Assembly (NCBI GenBank): GCA_002748155.1
Contig: PDRO01000002.1
Span: 62,001 to 126,000, forward strand
Length of the DNA: 64,000 nt
Source of the DNA: Actinomycetales bacterium
GTDB taxonomy: Bacteria; Actinomycetota; Actinomycetes; Actinomycetales; Dermatophilaceae
Direction: 5' to 3'
Of the stretch, positions 17,989-25,904 are shown one piece after another (within the stretch, counting starts at the first letter, position 1; each line of letters starts with the position of its first letter). A model generated the notes under the pieces. The model had not been told where the DNA came from, ran no database searches, and was given only the letters and a program-made list of their open reading frames with translations. Made by a program: the position numbers and the translations under genes.

Positions 17989-19128
17989 TCACTGCTCCCG
18001 AGGCGATAGGGAAGTCAGGGCCGGCACCTCGACGCCCGTCTCGACCCGGGTGTTGCGGATCTCGACGAAGGAGCCGATCGTGCTGTCGGCGCCGATCTCG
18101 GCGCCCGGGCGCAGATTCACCCACGGCCCGACCACGGCACCCGGGCCGACCACGGCGAGTTCGCCGTGCGTGCGGCATACCGTCGCTCCCTCGCCGACCT
18201 CCATATCGGTGAGCGTGGAATCCGGGCCGATCTGGCAGTCGGGCCCGATCGTGGTCGCTCCGAGCAATCGGGTGTTGGGGTGCACCTCGGTGTCGCGACC
18301 CACCGAGACCGCGGCGTCGATCCACGTGGTCGCCGGGTCGCGCACGATGGCTCCGGCGGCCATCAGCCGGGCGACGGTCCGCCGGTTGAGTTCAACGCCG
18401 ACGCGGGCCAACTGCGACTTGTCGTTGACGCCTTCGGTCTGCCAGAGGTCATCGAGCCGGTATGCCGCGACCGAGCTTCCGCGCGCACGGACGGCGGCTA
18501 CCACGTCCGTCAAGTACTTCTCACCCTGGGCATTGGCGGAGGTGAGTGCAGCCAGTGCCTCACGCAGGAGTCCGCCGTTGAATGCGTAGATGCCGGAGTT
18601 GATTTCATTGATGGCCAGCTCGTCGGCGCTTGCGTCCCGGTGCTCGACGATCCGCTCGACGCCGCCGTCGGCACCCCGCACGACCCGGCCGTAGCCGCTG
18701 GGATTCGGCACGATCGCGGTGACCACGGTGACGGCGCTGCCAGCACGTTCGTGAGTCTGGACCAACTCACGTAGCGTCTCGGCCTCCAGGAGTGGAACGT
18801 CGGCATACGTGACGACGACAACACCATCCAGATCGTCCGGTAGTGCCGCGAGACCGCACTCGACGGCCCGGCCGGTGCCCGGGGTCTCGTCCTGGTCCGC
18901 GATCAAGCAATCGGGGTCGCATTCGGCGATATGGGCGGCCACCAGATCACGCTGGTGCCGAACGACCACTTGCAGATGCACCGGGTCGATGCCACGAGCG
19001 GCGGTGATGGCGTGATGCACGAGGCTCCGGCCACCGATCGTGTGCAAAACCTTGGGGATGGACGAGCGCATCCGGGTGCCCTCTCCGGCGGCGAGGACGA
19101 TGACGGCGGCCGGGCGCGATGTCGTCAC
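17989..19128 (-). CDS. glmU: GlmU, truncated: uridyltransferase domain plus partial acetyltransferase domain
   Basis: GlmU normally acetylates glucosamine-1-P and then makes UDP-GlcNAc, the peptidoglycan precursor. The N-terminal uridyltransferase is intact (VLAAGEGTRMRSSIPKVL, CGLAAL, TYADVPLL, GSGYGRV-like PSGYGRVVR, EINSGIYAF, NDKSQLA). The left-handed beta-helix begins normally (WVNLRPGAEIGADSTIGSFVEIRN) but stops at VPALTSLSPREQ. The family has about 100 more residues there. The conserved VPHL histidine of the acetyltransferase site is Ala, the nearby Lys of VEVKNS is Arg, and everything beyond is absent. Length is 379 aa against about 480-495. The GTG start lies 8 nt after a TAGGAT -10, leaderless style; an upstream ATG gives 34 extra residues. 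The gene probably still makes UDP-GlcNAc from GlcNAc-1-P. Confidence 0.9.
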   Translation of the reverse strand: MTTSRPAAVIVLAAGEGTRMRSSIPKVLHTIGGRSLVHHAITAARGIDPVHLQVVVRHQRDLVAAHIAECDPDCLIADQDETPGTGRAVECGLAALPDDLDGVVVVTYADVPLLEAETLRELVQTHERAGSAVTVVTAIVPNPSGYGRVVRGADGGVERIVEHRDASADELAINEINSGIYAFNGGLLREALAALTSANAQGEKYLTDVVAAVRARGSSVAAYRLDDLWQTEGVNDKSQLARVGVELNRRTVARLMAAGAIVRDPATTWIDAAVSVGRDTEVHPNTRLLGATTIGPDCQIGPDSTLTDMEVGEGATVCRTHGELAVVGPGAVVGPWVNLRPGAEIGADSTIGSFVEIRNTRVETGVEVPALTSLSPREQ

Positions 19129-19136
19129 GTTCCCCG

Positions 19137-19142
19137 ATCCTA
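19137..19142 (-). promoter_or_regulatory. -10 element of glmU, leaderless type
   Basis: TAGGAT on the minus strand ends 8 nt before the GTG start of glmU. The same hexamer and spacing occur at metG. No Shine-Dalgarno is present at this start. Confidence 0.45.
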
Positions 19143-19275
19143 CTTGCTGTGCAGCGACGCCCGTCTTCTTGAGCTTCCGGCGATTCTCCAACTGCCACTG
19201 CCCAGTGAGCGCGACCGTAGAGACCAGCATCTGGCCCTAGACCGTCATCACGCTATTGTGTGCATCCTAGGGCGG

Positions 19276-19293
19276 GTCACCGCCCGCGGTGAC
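19276..19293. promoter_or_regulatory. Perfect inverted repeat just upstream of tRNA-Gln
   Basis: GTCACCGC-CC-GCGGTGAC forms an 8-bp perfect dyad with a 2-bp centre, ending 4 bp before the tRNA. It could be an operator, a processing hairpin in the pre-tRNA leader, or a terminator for the opposite direction. The sequence does not say which. Confidence 0.35.
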
Positions 19294-19297
19294 GCGA

Positions 19298-19376
19298 TCC
19301 CCGGTTGGTCTGCTGGCAGGGCCCGCCTGACTTTGAATCAGGATTAGCGACGCTGGTTCGATTCCAGCCCGGGGAG
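19298..19376 (+). tRNA. tRNA-Gln (anticodon TTG)
   Basis: The acceptor stem TCCCCGG pairs with CCGGGGA, discriminator G. The anticodon arm CCTGA-CTTTGAA-TCAGG presents TTG, and the T arm GCTGG-TTCGATT-CCAGC is perfect. The D loop carries GG. CCA is not encoded (CCG follows). By my folding it is 79 nt with a 9-nt variable region and one extra base before the anticodon stem, a little longer than typical tRNA-Gln. It stands alone, downstream of the glmU promoter region. Confidence 0.82.
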
Positions 19377-19413
19377 CCGACCTCCCATATCGGGGCAGGT
19401 CAGACACGGCGAG

Positions 19414-19442
19414 AGCCCGCCGCTGGTTCCCGGGGGCGGGCT
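19414..19442 (+). terminator. Hairpin terminator candidate after tRNA-Gln
   Basis: AGCCCGCC and GGCGGGCT form a perfect 8-bp GC-rich stem around a 13-nt loop, 38 nt beyond the tRNA. There is no U-tract, as is common in actinobacterial intrinsic terminators. It may also serve the opposing sigma-factor gene that ends just downstream. Confidence 0.5.
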
Positions 19443-19487
19443 GTCATCGTCGAGCCCAATGACCTCGTGGCGCAGCCATCAAACCGA

Positions 19488-21803
19488 CTACTGGCCGCTG
19501 TCGGCACGAGCCCAGTTTTCGATCGGCACAATGGCTTGCTGGCCGACAACGCCAGGCCCGAAATAGTCGAAGAAGATGCGCGTATCCGGAATCGCTTCCG
19601 GGTCCTCTGGCACGATCGGTGTCACGGTGAGCGCAACCGAGCCAATGCCGGCGCACCACACCTGCGTGCCCGTGTCCACGCAGTTCCAGTTGGCTTCGCT
19701 GGCCACCTCGACACTCACAGTGCCGCTAGTGATCGTGACCGACACGATGCCGACACCGGCGTCGGGAAGAGTCAGCGCAACATCGAACGGTTCGTCCCAC
19801 GAACCCGCCTGCGGCACCGAGATCTCGGGTTTGGGCAAAGACGTGGTCGGCGAAGCAGTAGACGAAGACGTCGGCGAAGCAGTAGACGAAGGCGTCGGCG
19901 AAGACGTCGGGATCGGCGTTGCCGGATCGCGCAATAAGACCGCCTCGGTGGTGCGAGTGCCATCCGGTTCGACAACCGTGATCCGGAGCACGGAATCCGC
20001 CGCCAACGGCCGGGAAGCAGCCCTTTCCTGAGGAGACCCGCTCGGAGCAGTCGCTGTCACGGTCAATGACGCAGGCCCGGTGCCGAAACACTCGACGAGG
20101 CGGCTACCCGTCCCGCAGGTCCACTCGCCGACGTCAACAGCGACCGCGAGAGAACCGGGGGACAGGCTGAAGTCAGCGGGGAACAGCCCGAAGTCGCCGG
20201 GTAACAGCCTGTAGTCGCCGGGGTACAGCCTGAACTCGATCGACGCGTCACCACCGGAGGCCGGGCGGACCCCGACCGGGAAGGGCTGCCCCCAGTACGC
20301 CTCTGGGTCCACCGTAATGACCTGGACGGGTGTCACCGTGCTTGGGCGCGATGTCGAGCTGGGACTGGACGTCGACGTCCCGCTCGTAGGTGTCACCAGA
20401 CCACCTGTTTCGGGAATCGTCACCCCAGGCCCCGCGCTGGCGCTCGATGACGAGGACCCCGTGGCCGAAGGTCTGGCCGGGCTCGTCGACCGGGTCGTCG
20501 TCGTGGAGCTGGGCCGCCCGGATGGTGCAGAGACTACCTGTGGGCCCGCTGGCGTGCTCACAGGATTCGACGTGACGCCAACACTGGCAGTTGGACCGCC
20601 GGTCGACTCCCCGGCGTCTGAACCAGCGGGGCCGTCCGGGGCAGGGGCCTCAGAGGGGGCAGGAGCGTCGGAGGGGGCAGGGGCGTCAGAGGGGGCAGGA
20701 GCGTCGGAGGGGACAGGAGCGTCGGAGGGGACAGGGGCGTCAGAGGAGGCAGTGGCGCTGGCTCCCGCGTCATCGGCAGCCGTCGAGCTTCCCGCTGCCA
20801 CTGCGACTTCGTCGCGATCTCCGTCACCCATCCGATTCGGGCTGGCTACGTAGCCGACACCGAGCGCGACTCCGACGACCAACGCTGCGACTTTGGCAGC
20901 GAAACTGGCCGCTAGGCCACCAACCGCTTGGGTAGCTTTCAACTCTCCGCGAGGGACCTCCACTTGCGTCGATGCCGTTGCCGCAGAAACGAGGGCCCAG
21001 CCGGGGGCCGATGATGAAGCAGACAGCAAGATCAGCGGCACCATGAGAGCCGAGAGCGCCCGGTTGGCGTCGGTCATCTCGGAAGCCAACACCTGAGCGT
21101 GTCGACAGCCACGTAGATGGTCCTCGACCCGGGCCTTCTGACCGACGGGCAACTTGCCGCGCACGAAGCGACCCATGGACGAAAGCACCCAACGACACTC
21201 GTCGTCTTCGGCCCGGGCGATAGCGCGGTCAGCGTGTGCGTCCAGGTAGTTTGCTCGAAGGCTGTCACGGGCGCGTAAGGCAGTGACTCTGACCCCGTTG
21301 GCGCTCAAACCCAGCTGCCCGGCGACCTTTGCCGGAGAAGTGCCTTCGACAGCGGTGTGCCACAATACGCGCTGGTCACGCTCAGGCAGCCGGCCGAAAG
21401 CAGCGCGAACGAGCTCGTAGTCGACCGAAGAGGTCACGTCGAACGCCTCGACCGTCGGAACCGCAGCTTCCAAGCTCGCGTCTTCGGTTGGCACAACGCG
21501 CAACTCGGTGCGGGCATGATCGACAGCAACGGTCTTGACGGTGGAGAGGAAGTAGGAGCGGAAGTTGGTCGTCGGCCCTTTGCCGGCGACGATCAGTGAG
21601 TAGACCCGAGTGCTGGCTTCGGCAACGACGTCTTCTGCTGGGGTACGGCCTCGATGGCGATGAGCCACCGCATATGCTGCGGGCAGGTGGCGCCGCCACA
21701 ACTCCGCGTATGCGTCCGCATCCCCGTCACGCACCATGCCGAGCAGCATGGCGTCGTCGGTGTCGACCAACTCTTGTCCCCAGATGCCAGCCGATGCAGA
21801 CAA
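19488..21803 (-). CDS. ECF-type sigma factor fused to a membrane anchor and a large extracellular region
   Basis: A 771-aa chimera. Residues ~15-100 are sigma region 2 (DAMLLGMVRDGDADAYAELW, TPAEDVVAEAST). Residues ~130-190 are sigma region 4 (FGRLPERDQRVLWHTAVEG, AGQLGLSANGVRVTALRAR). Next comes a degenerate zinc-finger anti-sigma-like patch (VEDHLRGCRHAQ, one Cys left of HX3CX2C), then hydrophobic stretches near 250-275 and 290-312. The rest should be outside the cell: six SDAPxP repeats, Ser/Thr/Pro-rich linkers, a sevenfold-spaced LxPGDF repeat, and two beta-rich modules, each with a Cys pair (WTCGTGSRLVECFG, WNCVDTGTQVWCAG). ECF sigmas with C-terminal ZAS and membrane extensions are known in actinobacteria (ECF52-like groups). 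The start is TTG with AGGAGA ahead. The ligand and regulon are unknown. Confidence 0.88.
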   Translation of the reverse strand: MSASAGIWGQELVDTDDAMLLGMVRDGDADAYAELWRRHLPAAYAVAHRHRGRTPAEDVVAEASTRVYSLIVAGKGPTTNFRSYFLSTVKTVAVDHARTELRVVPTEDASLEAAVPTVEAFDVTSSVDYELVRAAFGRLPERDQRVLWHTAVEGTSPAKVAGQLGLSANGVRVTALRARDSLRANYLDAHADRAIARAEDDECRWVLSSMGRFVRGKLPVGQKARVEDHLRGCRHAQVLASEMTDANRALSALMVPLILLSASSSAPGWALVSAATASTQVEVPRGELKATQAVGGLAASFAAKVAALVVGVALGVGYVASPNRMGDGDRDEVAVAAGSSTAADDAGASATASSDAPVPSDAPVPSDAPAPSDAPAPSDAPAPSEAPAPDGPAGSDAGESTGGPTASVGVTSNPVSTPAGPQVVSAPSGRPSSTTTTRSTSPARPSATGSSSSSASAGPGVTIPETGGLVTPTSGTSTSSPSSTSRPSTVTPVQVITVDPEAYWGQPFPVGVRPASGGDASIEFRLYPGDYRLLPGDFGLFPADFSLSPGSLAVAVDVGEWTCGTGSRLVECFGTGPASLTVTATAPSGSPQERAASRPLAADSVLRITVVEPDGTRTTEAVLLRDPATPIPTSSPTPSSTASPTSSSTASPTTSLPKPEISVPQAGSWDEPFDVALTLPDAGVGIVSVTITSGTVSVEVASEANWNCVDTGTQVWCAGIGSVALTVTPIVPEDPEAIPDTRIFFDYFGPGVVGQQAIVPIENWARADSGQ
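20161..20241 (-). repeat. Four 21-bp repeats coding for LxPGDF-type heptads
   Basis: Within the sigma-fusion gene, four imperfect 21-bp units encode LYPGDYR, LLPGDFG, LFPADFS and LSPGSLA. The period is exactly seven residues in the predicted extracellular part. The units differ at several third positions, so the duplication is not brand new. Function unknown; a short repetitive binding or structural element is possible. Confidence 0.75.
20641..20748 (-). repeat. Six 18-bp tandem repeats coding for SDAPxP
   Basis: Six in-frame units such as GCAGGAGCGTCGGAGGGG run head to tail and encode Ser-Asp-Ala-Pro-(Val/Ala)-Pro in the stalk just outside the membrane anchor of the sigma-fusion protein. 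Units are nearly identical, so the copy number is likely to vary between strains. Confidence 0.9.
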
Positions 21804-21820
21804 CGCACTCTCCTAGATAG

Positions 21821-21851
21821 TTGTGACCAGTCTGCGTTGTGACTAGTCTGC
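21821..21851. promoter_or_regulatory. Two direct repeats in the divergent sigma/MarR promoter region
   Basis: TTGTGACCAGTCTGC and TTGTGACTAGTCTGC follow each other with a 16-bp period, 18 bp ahead of the sigma-fusion start and about 60 bp ahead of the MarR start. The second contains the small dyad GACTAGTC. Paired direct repeats between divergent regulator genes suggest an operator; which protein binds is unknown. Confidence 0.5.
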
Positions 21852-21912
21852 CTCCGCCGCGCTGATGACGCCATCCAAGGTGGAGAAGTGCGGGGGAAAT
21901 AGGTACGTTCGG

Positions 21913-22443
21913 ATGGTGTTGGCCAGCGGAACCCACGACAGCTCAGGGAGCTCCTCGGGCGATGACGTCGACCGGATCGTATCAGCGTGGGGCCGCGAAC
22001 GCCCAGACTTGGACTTGACACCTCTACACGTCCTGTCGCGAATATCCCGGCTTGCCCGGCGACTCGACCTCGCCCGGGGCTCCGCCTTCGCCGGGCACCA
22101 CCTAGAAGGCTGGGAATTCGACGTGTTGTCGGCACTGCGCCGGGCCGGTGCCCCTTACCACTTGTCACCCGGACAACTCGTCACTGAGACGTTGGTCACC
22201 TCCGGCACTATGACCAACCGGGTGCAGCGACTCGAGCAGCGCGGGCTGGTCCGCCGCACCCCCGACCCCATCGACCGCAGAGGCGTGATCGTTGCGCTGA
22301 CCGAGGCCGGGCAGAGACTCGTCGATGCTGCATTGGCCGACCTGCTCGCCTACGAACACAGCCTGCTCGACCAACTCAGCGCCGCAGAGCGCGACAGCTT
22401 GGCCGGGCTACTACGGCGAATCAGCAGCCCGATGGAATCCTGA
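21913..22443 (+). CDS. MarR-family transcriptional regulator
   Basis: A winged helix-turn-helix repressor of about 176 aa. Family marks are GWEFDVLSALRRAGAPYHLSPGQLVTETLVTSGTMTNRVQRLEQRGLVRR (quoted here in part: recognition helix SGTMTNRVQRLEQ, wing around DPIDRRGVIVALTEAG). Dimerisation helices flank it. The start is uncertain: I took ATG of ATGGTG; the GTG right after it lies 7 nt past a TACGTT -10-like hexamer and would be leaderless, and a frame also opens further upstream. It is divergent from the sigma-fusion gene and separated by the paired direct repeats, so the two may be co-regulated. The ligand is unknown. Confidence 0.85.
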   Translation: MVLASGTHDSSGSSSGDDVDRIVSAWGRERPDLDLTPLHVLSRISRLARRLDLARGSAFAGHHLEGWEFDVLSALRRAGAPYHLSPGQLVTETLVTSGTMTNRVQRLEQRGLVRRTPDPIDRRGVIVALTEAGQRLVDAALADLLAYEHSLLDQLSAAERDSLAGLLRRISSPMES

Positions 22444-22520
22444 CAACCTCGACCCGACGGCCGATAGCCGGTTCGACTGCTGAAGGCGTCGGCGTAACAC
22501 GTCCCTGTCGATGTCGCGAC

Positions 22521-22883
22521 TCAGACCTCGAGGAACTCGAGCCGGTTGCCCACCGGGTCGTCGGTGTGGAACCGCCGCACCTGCGGAATCGAGTCGTCCC
22601 ACCGCACCTCGCAACCGGCGTCCGAGAGTCGGGCTGCCACCTCGTCGAGATCACTCACGCCGAAGGCCGGATGCGCTTTGCGGGCCGGCCGGAAGTCGGC
22701 CTCGACCCCGATGTGCACGGCGACCGCGCCACTGCGGAACCAGCAGCCACCACGGCGGGCAAGTGCAGGTGGTTTGGGTTCCTCGGTCATCCCGAGCAGC
22801 CCGGCGAAGAAACCCCGCATGAGGTCCTCGGAGCCGACCGGACCGGAGAGCTGCACGTGATCGATGCGCTCAAGGCGTGGCAT
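22521..22883 (-). CDS. VOC (glyoxalase/bleomycin resistance) superfamily protein
   Basis: A small 120-aa protein with the beta-alpha-beta-beta-beta pattern of vicinal oxygen chelate folds: RLERIDHVQLSGP at the start (metal-ligand His), GCWFRSGAVAVHIGVE mid-way, and DDPVGNRLEFLEV at the end (Glu ligand). It lacks clear marks of a named enzyme. The ATG is 6 nt downstream of TACAGT, leaderless style; the open frame upstream is spurious. It lies downstream of the ABC-F gene on the same strand. The reaction cannot be assigned. Confidence 0.82.
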   Translation of the reverse strand: MPRLERIDHVQLSGPVGSEDLMRGFFAGLLGMTEEPKPPALARRGGCWFRSGAVAVHIGVEADFRPARKAHPAFGVSDLDEVAARLSDAGCEVRWDDSIPQVRRFHTDDPVGNRLEFLEV

Positions 22884-22889
22884 GACCCG

Positions 22890-22895
22890 ACTGTA
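22890..22895 (-). promoter_or_regulatory. -10 element of the VOC gene, leaderless type
   Basis: TACAGT on the minus strand ends 6 nt before the ATG; no Shine-Dalgarno is present. Confidence 0.4.
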
Positions 22896-23010
22896 TCTTG
22901 ACAGCGAGCTCTCTGCGGGGTGACAACGCGCCGCCATCTGGGGCAGGGCGCTCCGAGAACGGGGCGAATCCGCCGAACCGGATCGTCTGCGACGAACACG
23001 ACCCGGCCGG

Positions 23011-24807
23011 TCAGTCGACGGATTCGGCCAGCTCCAGCCAACGCTCCTCCAACTGCGCCACTTCGGCCTCCAACCCACGCAATTCGTCGGTAAGCCGCTG
23101 CATCCCTTCGTAGTCGCTCTGGTCGTGCTCGGCCATGCGCTGATGCAGCGTCTCGATGCTGCTCAACACCTTCTCCAGCCGACGTTCGAGCGCGCCGACC
23201 TCCTTCCGGGCCGCTCGACGCTCCGCACCTGAGGTCGCCGACGCTTCCTTGGGCTCGGCAGTTGCGATCGCAAGATCAGGCCGGCCGGTCCGCGTGCTCA
23301 CCCGCTCCTGGCACAGCCGCAGGTACTCGTCGATGCCGCCCGGCAGGTGCCGCAGCCGGCCGTCCATAACGGCGTACTGGTGGTCTGTGACGCGTTCCAG
23401 CAGGTAGCGGTCATGGGAGATGACGAGAAGCGTTCCTGGCCAAGTGTCGAGCAGGTCCTCCACCGCGGTGAGCATGTCGGTGTCGAGGTCGTTGGTGGGC
23501 TCGTCCAGGGCCACAAGATTGGGCTCGTCCAGCAGGAGCATGAGCAGTTGCAGGCGCCGCTTCTGGCCGCCGGAAAGCTCGTCGACCCTGGCCGACAGGT
23601 GCTCGCGGGCGAAGCCGAGCCGTTCCAGCAACTGCGCCGGAGTCAAGTCTCTGCCGTCGATGGGGAACGTGGTCTTGGTCCGGGCGAGCACCTCCCGCAC
23701 CCGGTCACCGCCGATGTCGGCGAGCTGGGAGAACTGCTGATCAAGCATCCCGATCCGCACCGTCTTGCCCGTCGTCACCCGCCCCGAGGTCGGCGCGAGC
23801 GTCCCGCAGATCAGCCCGAGCAGAGTCGACTTGCCCGCCCCGTTCGCGCCGAGAATCCCGGCGCGCTCACCCGGTCCGATCCGCCAGGTCACGTCCCGCA
23901 GGACTTCATGGTCCCCGAAGCGCACCCCCGCACCCTCCAGGTCCACCACCTTCTTGCCCAGGCGAGCGACCGCGAGGCGCTGCAACTCGATCGGGTTCCG
24001 CACCGGCGGCACGTCGTCGACGAGCTGGTTCGCCGCGTCGATGCGGAACTTCGGCTTCGACGTCCGGGCCGGGGCACCGCGGCGCAGCCAGGCCAGCTCC
24101 TTGCGCATCAGGTTCTGCCGCTTGGACTCCGCAGCTGCAGCCATCCGGTCGCGCTCGACGCGCTGGAGCACATAGGAGGCGTAGCCGCCCTCGAACGGCT
24201 CCACGATCCCGTCGTGGACTTCCCAGGTCTCGGTGCACACCTCGTCCAAGAACCAGCGGTCGTGAGTCACCACGAGCAACCCGCCTGCGTTCTTCGCCCA
24301 CCGGGTCCGCAGATGCCCGGCCAACCAGGCGATGCCCTCGACGTCCAAGTGGTTCGTCGGCTCGTCCAAGGCGATCAGATCCCACTCGCCCACAAGCAGC
24401 GCCGCGAGGCCGACCCGACGGCGTTGCCCTCCGCTCAGGGTGCCGATCTGCGCCTGCCAGTCGATGTCGGCGACCAGACCGCCGATCACGTCACGGATCG
24501 CCGGATTGCTCGCCCACTCGTGCTCCGGCGCATCCCCGACGATCGCTCGGCCCACGCGCTCGGCAAGGTCCAGGTCGTCGGCCTGGCCGAGCATCCCGCA
24601 CCGGACCCCGCCCCGTCGAGTGACCCGACCCGCCTGAGGCTCGACCCGGCCCGCAAGAAGCCCCAGCAGACTCGACTTGCCATCGCCGTTGCGGCCTACG
24701 ATGCCGATCCGGTCGCCCTCCTCGATCCCCAGCGTGACCGAATCGAAGACGACCCTGGTCGGATACTCCAAGTGCAGCCCCTCGGCCCCCAGCAGATGCG
24801 GCGCCAT
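23011..24807 (-). CDS. ABC-F family ATPase (Uup-like)
   Basis: A soluble protein with two ABC ATPase domains and no membrane part. Domain 1 has GRNGDGKSS, LSGGQRRRVGLA and LIALDEPTNHLD; domain 2 has GANGAGKST, LSGGQKRRLQLL and LVALDEPTNDLD. A linker with many Arg/Lys residues joins them, and the last ~70 residues form a coiled coil (RAARKEVGALERRLEKVL), as in Uup. ABC-F proteins act on the ribosome or on DNA intermediates and some protect against antibiotics; this one reads as the housekeeping Uup/EttA side of the family. The chosen ATG (MAPHLLGAEGLHLEY) starts at the first strand of domain 1; a 42-residue upstream extension is unlikely. Confidence 0.92.
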   Translation of the reverse strand: MAPHLLGAEGLHLEYPTRVVFDSVTLGIEEGDRIGIVGRNGDGKSSLLGLLAGRVEPQAGRVTRRGGVRCGMLGQADDLDLAERVGRAIVGDAPEHEWASNPAIRDVIGGLVADIDWQAQIGTLSGGQRRRVGLAALLVGEWDLIALDEPTNHLDVEGIAWLAGHLRTRWAKNAGGLLVVTHDRWFLDEVCTETWEVHDGIVEPFEGGYASYVLQRVERDRMAAAAESKRQNLMRKELAWLRRGAPARTSKPKFRIDAANQLVDDVPPVRNPIELQRLAVARLGKKVVDLEGAGVRFGDHEVLRDVTWRIGPGERAGILGANGAGKSTLLGLICGTLAPTSGRVTTGKTVRIGMLDQQFSQLADIGGDRVREVLARTKTTFPIDGRDLTPAQLLERLGFAREHLSARVDELSGGQKRRLQLLMLLLDEPNLVALDEPTNDLDTDMLTAVEDLLDTWPGTLLVISHDRYLLERVTDHQYAVMDGRLRHLPGGIDEYLRLCQERVSTRTGRPDLAIATAEPKEASATSGAERRAARKEVGALERRLEKVLSSIETLHQRMAEHDQSDYEGMQRLTDELRGLEAEVAQLEERWLELAESVD

Positions 24808-24971
24808 CAGCGCGTCCCGACTGGCGCTGCACAACGCGACCCGGCACCCGTTCCCACCTGCCGTGCGGGCACGCCGCACCGGCTCCGGCCTCGTGACCCA
24901 GCCAGGCGACGGCGGTAGGAGAAGGACGGACAATCAATACGCGCTACTCCCATATCGGCGGATCGTCCCGC

Positions 24972-25904
24972 CTAGTCCCGAGTCGGTGTCGCCACGACGT
25001 GCGCACCAGAGACCGGGCCCCTGGCGCGTTTGGTTTCCGGGGCCACCCCGGAGGCAGCCAGCGCGACACACAGGTCGAGAGCATGCTCGGATGACCGGGT
25101 AAGGAAAGCGACCGTCGGGCCGGATCCACTGACGATGCCACCCAAGGCGCCGAAATCCAGACCAGCCGACAGCACCGTCGCCAGCTCGGGACGCAACGAT
25201 ACGGCTGCATCTTGGAGGTCATTCGACAAGACAGCGGCCAACGCCTCGGCATCGCCTCCGCGCAGTGCGGTCATCAGCTCGGCCGTTGGGGTCAGCGACT
25301 CGCTGGCCTGATCGAGCCGGTCGTATTCGGCGTAGACGTCGGCTGTCGCGAGACCCTCGGTGCTCGTGGCCAGCACCCAGTGGAACGTGCCCTGGGCTAG
25401 CACCGGCGCCAGGCGCTCACCACGCCCCGATCCGATGGCGACTCCCCCGGCCAGCACGAACGGCACGTCGCTGCCCAACTCGGCGGCCAGCTCGGAGAGC
25501 TCTTCCCGCTCGAGGCGCAGACCCCAGAGGTGATCACAGGCCAGCAATGCCGCCGCCGCGTCCGCCGATCCACCGGCGAGACCACCAGCTACCGGAATGT
25601 CCTTGTCGATGCGGATGCGGACCTGCGGATCGGTCACCTGCGCATGCCGGGCCAACAGGCGAGCCGCCCGCAAAGCCAGGTTGTCGATGCCGGCCGGCAC
25701 GTCGGTGGCATACGGACCCGTTGTCGCGACCTCCCACGTCTCAGCCTGCGACACCGTGACTTCGTCGTACAGGCCCACAGCCATGAACACCGTCGACAGT
25801 TCGTGAAAGCCGTCGGCGCGTCGAGGTCCGACCTTGAGCTCACAGTTGACCTTGGCCCCGACGCGCACGGTCACTGACCGTGGCGGACTCGCACCGATGG
25901 TCAT
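24972..25904 (-). CDS. ispE: 4-diphosphocytidyl-2-C-methyl-D-erythritol kinase
   Basis: GHMP-family kinase of the non-mevalonate isoprenoid pathway. It shows [24 protein letters not shown] at the start (in part), the ATP-binding [19 protein letters not shown], and the late [13 protein letters not shown] motif. The 310-aa length is standard. Its ATG overlaps the ksgA stop (ATGA) with GGAGGA directly ahead, giving the conserved actinobacterial ksgA-ispE pair. Confidence 0.96.
   Translation of the reverse strand: MTIGASPPRSVTVRVGAKVNCELKVGPRRADGFHELSTVFMAVGLYDEVTVSQAETWEVATTGPYATDVPAGIDNLALRAARLLARHAQVTDPQVRIRIDKDIPVAGGLAGGSADAAAALLACDHLWGLRLEREELSELAAELGSDVPFVLAGGVAIGSGRGERLAPVLAQGTFHWVLATSTEGLATADVYAEYDRLDQASESLTPTAELMTALRGGDAEALAAVLSNDLQDAAVSLRPELATVLSAGLDFGALGGIVSGSGPTVAFLTRSSEHALDLCVALAASGVAPETKRARGPVSGAHVVATPTRD

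Noticed and set aside
20641..20748. G-rich repeat as a regulatory or quadruplex element
   Set aside because: It is in frame and codes for the SDAPxP stalk repeats of the sigma-fusion protein; the coding explanation is enough.
23347..24918. 523-codon plus-strand ORF opposite the ABC-F gene
   Set aside because: High-GC antisense frame; composition rich in Arg/Pro/His without motifs, while the opposite strand has complete ABC domains.
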